From assembly GCF_001565895.1 (NCBI RefSeq), contig NZ_LSNE01000005.1, positions 572,665-636,664 on the forward strand: DNA of 64,000 bases, written 5' to 3'. Below, piece by piece: positions 59,790 through 64,000 of this stretch. The position numbers and the translations under genes were made by a program. The number at the start of each line of letters is the position of its first letter. Position 1 is the first letter of the stretch. Origin of the DNA: Paraglaciecola hydrolytica (GTDB lineage Bacteria; Pseudomonadota; Gammaproteobacteria; Enterobacterales; Alteromonadaceae). A model generated the notes under the pieces. The model had not been told where the DNA came from and made no database searches. It saw only the letters and a list, made by a program, of their open reading frames with translations.

Positions 59790-61545
59790 GCGTTACATTT
59801 TTAATAAAAAGCTAAATCGTACAAACCCAACATGGTACTGGCTTTTAGGCTCGGTGTTAGTGGTATGTGCGCTAACGGTTAAAAGTCAGGAAACACCGCT
59901 TGTTTTAGTTAATCCAGATGCTAAAGCCTCATCGGCATTTACCTCTGAACTGCAGGATATTGAGTTTAAGCGTAAACCTAACGGCGGCGCACAAACCATT
60001 CTGAGCTTTAACAACAGTAACTACCAACTGCAATTAAGTGAGGTTAAAAACAAATTAACCTTGTTATTACCCGCGACTAAATTAGCTGAAGAGCAACTTT
60101 ACAAGTTAGATGTGGTGGATTTTGCTACCCCTGTCACTATGCTTGAAACCTTTCAGCAAAAGTCCAACAGTAAGGTAGAATTTGCCCTTAGCGATAAAGT
60201 CAGTTTTAGCCATCAAAAGTCAGCCAATCAGCTTATCATTAATATTGATAAAGCCAGCAAAGACGCTAAAACTGATACCAGCAGTAACTTCAGTGGCGAA
60301 CCCATTTCATTAGATTTTCAAGATGTACCTGTCAGACAAGTTCTGCAAATTATCTCTCAGGTTAACGGCTTTAATTTAGTCACCACTGATACCGTAACGG
60401 GCAATGTCACTATTAGTTTATCTGGTGTGCCTTGGGATCAAGCGCTGGACATGATTTTAAAAATCAAAGGTTTGGATAAGAGACTCGAAGGTAATATATT
60501 GTTGATTGCACCTACCGAAGAACTCACTGCCCGTGAAACTCAGCAGTTGCAAGCAAAACAACAAGTTGCCGAGCTTGCCCCCTTGGTATCCACTAATCTG
60601 CAAATCAATTACGCCAAAGCCTTAGAAATGGCGGCTATTTTGAAAAATACTGAGAATTCAATCTTAACCCCAAGAGGCACAGTGGCGGTGGATGAACGCA
60701 CCAACACTTTGTTACTCAGAGATACACAAACTTCAATTGATGAAGCCAAGGCACTGGTCAAGGCCTTAGACATACCCATTAAACAAGTTTTAATTGAATC
60801 CAGAATGGTCACGGTTAGAGATAATGCCGGAGAGCAATTAGGTGTACGTTGGGGTTTCAGCGATAAACAAGATAACAATGGTGTGTCTGGCTCACTGGAT
60901 GGCGCAGATTCTATCGCCAGTGGTGTTATTCCTTCTTTGGCTAATCGTTTAAATGTTAATTTACCAGTCGCTAACCCAGCTGGCAGAATAGGTTTGCAGG
61001 TTGCACGTTTAGTTGACGGTACGATTTTAGACTTGGAATTGTCAGCCCTTGAATCTGAAAACAAAGGCGAAGTTATTGCCAGTCCGCGCATTACTGTGGC
61101 TAATCAACATGAAGCCTACATTGAACAAGGTACTGAAATTCCTTATGTGCAATCAACCTCTAGTGGCGCTACCTCAGTAGAGTTCAAAAAAGCGGTACTT
61201 AGCTTAAAAGTAACTCCTCATATCACGCCAGATAATCGTATTATCCTAGACTTAGTTGTTACACAAGATACTCGTGGTGATACGGTTTCTACTTCGACTG
61301 GTCCGGCTGTGGCGATTGACACTCAGGAAATTAGTACTCAGGTATTAGTTGAAAATGGTGAAACCATAGTATTGGGCGGGATCTTCCAGCAAACCACTTC
61401 CGACGATGTAACTAAAGTGCCATTGTTAGGCGACTTACCTATACTGGGCCACTTGTTTAAAAATACCTCAGTGATCAGTGAAAAACGTGAACTGCTGATT
61501 TTTGTTACCCCCAAAATATTGACAGATAATTTGCGCACCCAATAA
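59782..61545 (+). CDS. pilQ: Type IV pilus secretin PilQ
   Basis: A 587-residue outer-membrane secretin. Start MSERYIFNKKLNRTNPTWYW after AGGAGAAAAT; the longer frame overlaps pilP out of frame. One AMIN domain is seen at about 50-150, an STN domain (PISLDFQDVPVRQVLQIISQ), N1 (INYAKALEMAAILKNTENSI) and the secretin core (VIASPRITVANQHEAYIEQG; ENGETIVLGGIFQQ). Shorter than PilQ proteins with two or three AMIN domains. Confidence 0.96.
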   Translation: MSERYIFNKKLNRTNPTWYWLLGSVLVVCALTVKSQETPLVLVNPDAKASSAFTSELQDIEFKRKPNGGAQTILSFNNSNYQLQLSEVKNKLTLLLPATKLAEEQLYKLDVVDFATPVTMLETFQQKSNSKVEFALSDKVSFSHQKSANQLIINIDKASKDAKTDTSSNFSGEPISLDFQDVPVRQVLQIISQVNGFNLVTTDTVTGNVTISLSGVPWDQALDMILKIKGLDKRLEGNILLIAPTEELTARETQQLQAKQQVAELAPLVSTNLQINYAKALEMAAILKNTENSILTPRGTVAVDERTNTLLLRDTQTSIDEAKALVKALDIPIKQVLIESRMVTVRDNAGEQLGVRWGFSDKQDNNGVSGSLDGADSIASGVIPSLANRLNVNLPVANPAGRIGLQVARLVDGTILDLELSALESENKGEVIASPRITVANQHEAYIEQGTEIPYVQSTSSGATSVEFKKAVLSLKVTPHITPDNRIILDLVVTQDTRGDTVSTSTGPAVAIDTQEISTQVLVENGETIVLGGIFQQTTSDDVTKVPLLGDLPILGHLFKNTSVISEKRELLIFVTPKILTDNLRTQ

Positions 61546-61591
61546 AATTACGCTTTTAATCTATGTATTTGTTACAATACTCCACTTATTT

Positions 61592-61627
61592 AGCTGTCTA
61601 AACGTTTGATTAGACAGCTTTTTTGTA
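61592..61627 (+). terminator. Rho-independent terminator after pilQ
   Basis: Perfect 10-bp stem AGCTGTCTAA / TTAGACAGCT with 8-base loop and a following TTTTTTGT. Lies 46 bp after the pilQ stop. Confidence 0.92.
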
Positions 61628-61643
61628 TGTATTTTAACAAAGC

Positions 61644-61673
61644 TTGCAAAATTCAGGGTAAAACTGAGATAAT
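61644..61673 (+). promoter_or_regulatory. Possible sigma-70 promoter of aroK
   Basis: TTGCAA, 18-bp spacer, GATAAT (five of six bases of TATAAT). It lies just after the pilQ terminator and 102 bp before the aroK start, as expected for an aroK-aroB-damX operon. Confidence 0.6.
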
Positions 61674-61775
61674 CGCGCCCTCGAAATTTCGACGAGGTCT
61701 GGTTAATCCATATTAGGGTAGCCGCACAAATCATTTCTACCCCTTAAATAAACATAATTGTGAATAAAGCAAAAA

Positions 61776-62291
61776 ATGGCTGAAAAACGTAATATCTTTT
61801 TAATAGGCCCCATGGGAGCAGGTAAAAGCACCATCGGTAGGCATCTCGCAGACGAACTTCATTTAGAGTTCTTTGATTCAGATCAAGAAATTGAAAAACG
61901 CACCGGTGCTGATATCGCATGGATCTTTGACATTGAAGGTGAAGAAGGATTTCGTGTCCGTGAAGAAAACGTGATCAATGATTTAACCGACAAACAAGGC
62001 ATAGTATTGGCTACTGGCGGTGGCTCAGTGGTCAGCAAAGCAGTTAGAAACCGTCTTTCTGCCCGTGGCATAGTGGTGTATTTGCAGACTACCATTGATA
62101 AACAAGTTGCTAGAACTCAAAGAGATAAAAGACGTCCTCTGTTACAAAACGACGATCCTGAATCCGTACTACGTCGTCTAGCTGAAGAACGTAACCCCAT
62201 GTACGAAGATGCTGCAGATTATATCGTAGATACTGACGATCAAAGTGCACGAGCTGTGGCTAATCAAATCATTGAGAAAATCGGTCTGTAA
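61776..62291 (+). CDS. aroK: Shikimate kinase
   Basis: A 171-residue enzyme that phosphorylates shikimate with ATP. P-loop [20 protein letters not shown], the shikimate-binding [29 protein letters not shown] and RPLLQ near the lid (KRRPLLQND). Length typical. Followed by aroB. Confidence 0.97.
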   Translation: MAEKRNIFLIGPMGAGKSTIGRHLADELHLEFFDSDQEIEKRTGADIAWIFDIEGEEGFRVREENVINDLTDKQGIVLATGGGSVVSKAVRNRLSARGIVVYLQTTIDKQVARTQRDKRRPLLQNDDPESVLRRLAEERNPMYEDAADYIVDTDDQSARAVANQIIEKIGL

Positions 62292-62324
62292 CTTCTTCTT
62301 CGCAAACTGATAAGGGCTGCGCTT

Positions 62325-63392
62325 ATGACAACACTAAAAGTTGAGTTGGGTGAGCGTAGCTACCCCATTTTTATCCAAGCAAATTTACTGCAACAACCCA
62401 ATTTTTTGGCTCCTTTTTTAAAGACCAAAACAGTGGTGGTTGTCACCAACGAAATCGTTGAACCACTCTACTTCCCGCTATTGGCAGAAGCCCTTAAAGG
62501 CTGTCAAATAAGCAAGATTGTGATTAACGATGGTGAAGAGTTTAAAAATCTGCAAACTTTTGAGTTAGTGATCTCCGAGCTATTGGCAATGTCGGCGGCA
62601 CGTGATACTACCTTAATCGCCCTTGGCGGCGGCGTGGTAGGCGATCTCACCGGTTTTGTAGCAGCCTGTTTTCAACGTGGCATGCCCTTTATTCAAATCC
62701 CTACCACCTTATTATCACAAGTTGATTCTTCAGTTGGTGGTAAAACTGCGGTCAATCACCCCTTAGGCAAAAACATGATTGGTGCTTTTTACCAGCCCCA
62801 AGCCGTCTTGATTGATACCAATACTTTGGCAACGTTGCCAGAACGGGAGTTTGCGGCAGGTATGGCCGAAGTCATTAAGTACGGCGTAATTTATGATGCT
62901 GAATTTTTTGAGTGGCTAGAAACTAAGCAAGAACAAATAAAAGCAAAAGACACTGATGTATTGCAATACATGATCGGCCGCTGTTGTGCGATTAAAGCAG
63001 AAATCGTGGCGGTTGACGAACGCGAATCAGGCCTGCGAGCTTTACTCAATTTAGGTCATACCTTTGGTCATGCCATCGAGGCTGAACAAGGTTACGGTAA
63101 CTGGCTGCACGGTGAAGCCGTCGCAACAGGCATTGTTCTTGCTAGTTCGGTAGCTACTAAGATGGATTGGTTGCAAACGTCAGAATTCCGACGCATTTTT
63201 GAACTTATAACAAGTTTTAACTTGCCCACCTCTGCTCCGGCAGAAATGAATTACGACTGTTTTATGCGGCATATGCGTCACGATAAAAAAGTCCAAGCTG
63301 GCAAACTCAATTTTGTCATCCCAACTTCAATCGGCGCAGCCAAAGTAACAAGTCAAATCAGCGAAGAGGTATTGCGTACCGTTCTTTCTTAG
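62325..63392 (+). CDS. aroB: 3-dehydroquinate synthase
   Basis: A 355-residue NAD-dependent enzyme of the shikimate pathway (DAHP to 3-dehydroquinate). Features VINDGEEFKNLQTFELVISE, GGGVVGDLTGFVAACFQRG, TTLLSQVDSSVGGKTAVNHP and the metal ligands in NLGHTFGHAIEAEQGYGNWL then HGEAVATG. Starts 33 bp after aroK. Confidence 0.97.
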   Translation: MTTLKVELGERSYPIFIQANLLQQPNFLAPFLKTKTVVVVTNEIVEPLYFPLLAEALKGCQISKIVINDGEEFKNLQTFELVISELLAMSAARDTTLIALGGGVVGDLTGFVAACFQRGMPFIQIPTTLLSQVDSSVGGKTAVNHPLGKNMIGAFYQPQAVLIDTNTLATLPEREFAAGMAEVIKYGVIYDAEFFEWLETKQEQIKAKDTDVLQYMIGRCCAIKAEIVAVDERESGLRALLNLGHTFGHAIEAEQGYGNWLHGEAVATGIVLASSVATKMDWLQTSEFRRIFELITSFNLPTSAPAEMNYDCFMRHMRHDKKVQAGKLNFVIPTSIGAAKVTSQISEEVLRTVLS

Positions 63393-63433
63393 TGTCGGGC
63401 AAGGTGCCCATAATCGACTAAAAAGAGGCTGTT

Positions 63434-64000
63434 ATGGCTGTATCCGGACTGCAAGATCGCTTAGATTATTTGGTAAGTTATGCTTCCCAACTCATTTTTA
63501 TTGAGAGTGAAAGCACTGATCAAACAAGTGTATTAGATACTTTTATAAGTGAGTCGCCTGAGCAAGTTGAAATTGCTTTGCTCAGCGCATCTCCCACTAC
63601 GCCTTTAGTAAAGTATCGAGAAACGATATACAGACAGCTTGTTAGTCAAAGCAAAAATCCCGACTTTAACCGCCCATTAAATCAGTTATTGGTAGACTTA
63701 AACGAGCATAACGGCCCGCTTATCATTAGTATTTCGAAAGCCGAAAATCTACCTAACAAACTACTTCAAGAGCTATGGGAGTTAGTACTCCAAAGTCGCT
63801 TTGCCAATAACAAACAACACCTAAATGTACTGCTATTTGCACAAGCAACATGGGCTAAACAAGCAAGAAATCAATTACAAAGTCGCACGGGTGATAAACC
63901 ATTATTACTTAATCAAACCAACAAATTACCTAAATTAAAACAAAGTAGCTCTGAGCTAGATTCACTCATCGCGCTCAAGCGTCAACAGTTTTCCGATCGC
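63434..64000 (+). CDS. damX: DamX-like SPOR protein, 3' end missing
   Basis: The first 189 codons are present, running off the right edge. Start MAVSGLQDRLDYLVSYASQL with AAAAGAGG upstream. The N-terminal region is the AAA-like part found in Alteromonadales proteins encoded after aroB (LNEHNGPLIISISKAENLPN; NKQHLNVLLFAQATWAKQAR). The SPOR domain that would bind septal peptidoglycan is expected beyond the window. Name rests mainly on synteny. Confidence 0.75.
   Translation, partial: MAVSGLQDRLDYLVSYASQLIFIESESTDQTSVLDTFISESPEQVEIALLSASPTTPLVKYRETIYRQLVSQSKNPDFNRPLNQLLVDLNEHNGPLIISISKAENLPNKLLQELWELVLQSRFANNKQHLNVLLFAQATWAKQARNQLQSRTGDKPLLLNQTNKLPKLKQSSSELDSLIALKRQQFSDR

Overview
The window looks like a piece of a chromosome from a marine gammaproteobacterium of the Alteromonadales (Alteromonas / Glaciecola / Paraglaciecola type). 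Evidence is the syntenic block mrcA (divergent) - pilMNOPQ - aroK - aroB - damX-like at the right end, a ydbH-ynbE-ydbL operon, an NAD-malic enzyme, porin and chemotaxis genes, moderate G+C, and an unusual number of TonB/ExbBD-like and periplasmic proteins. The species cannot be named from sequence alone.

Layout. (1) 1-391: 5' part of a REP-associated (RAYT-type) Y1 transposase gene. (2) 476-9970: a chromosomal integron. The integrase gene intI (8999-9970, +) lies beside an attI-like region and a near-perfect LexA box. About 18 cassettes, all read leftwards on the minus strand, are separated by 17 recognisable attC sites of several sequence families. Cassette products are mostly small and of unknown function: lipoprotein, DUF1330, LptA-like, 4-fold beta flower, a 17-residue tandem-repeat protein, and small membrane proteins. 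The array ends at a truncated tautomerase gene. (3) 10004-10221: two copies of an 81-bp REP-like repeat. (4) 10226-25943 (-): a tightly packed 15-gene operon for a probable trans-envelope machine. It has a MotA/TolQ/ExbB proton channel, two ExbD/TolR proteins (one lacking the membrane aspartate), a TonB-like AgmX/PglI protein, three TPR proteins, two or three outer-membrane barrels, DUF3570, DUF4266 and a TlpA thioredoxin, and is headed by a di-haem HzsA-like lipoprotein. (5) 26672-32016 (+): a divergent three-gene set with a c-type haem DUF1588-like protein, a haem/LamG lipoprotein and a Tat-exported DUF1501-like protein, followed by a possible Cys-rich small ORF. Regions 4 and 5 share a 728-bp control region with a Fur-box-like site and a palindromic element. 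They may form one iron-responsive, envelope-spanning redox or polymer-handling system, and are the best candidate here for something undescribed.

(6) 32284-39033: miscellaneous accessory genes: lipoprotein, DUF1294, VanZ, AraC regulator with a divergent FAD oxidoreductase, GFA protein, an SRPBCC-ArsR pair with a strong operator, and a LysE exporter. (7) 39128-52276: a GH15/phosphorylase-kinase-like protein, a porin, a methyl-accepting chemotaxis protein with a sigma-28-like promoter, two orphan solute-binding proteins, ydbH-ynbE-ydbL (outer-membrane lipid transport), and a BlaI-BlaR1 pair with two operators. (8) 52431-64000: core genes maeA, mrcA, pilMNOPQ, aroK, aroB and a truncated damX-like gene.

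Many start codons were moved downstream of the longest open frame on the basis of Shine-Dalgarno sequences and signal peptides; each case is stated. Functions of most cassette proteins and of regions 4 and 5 are inferred, not known.
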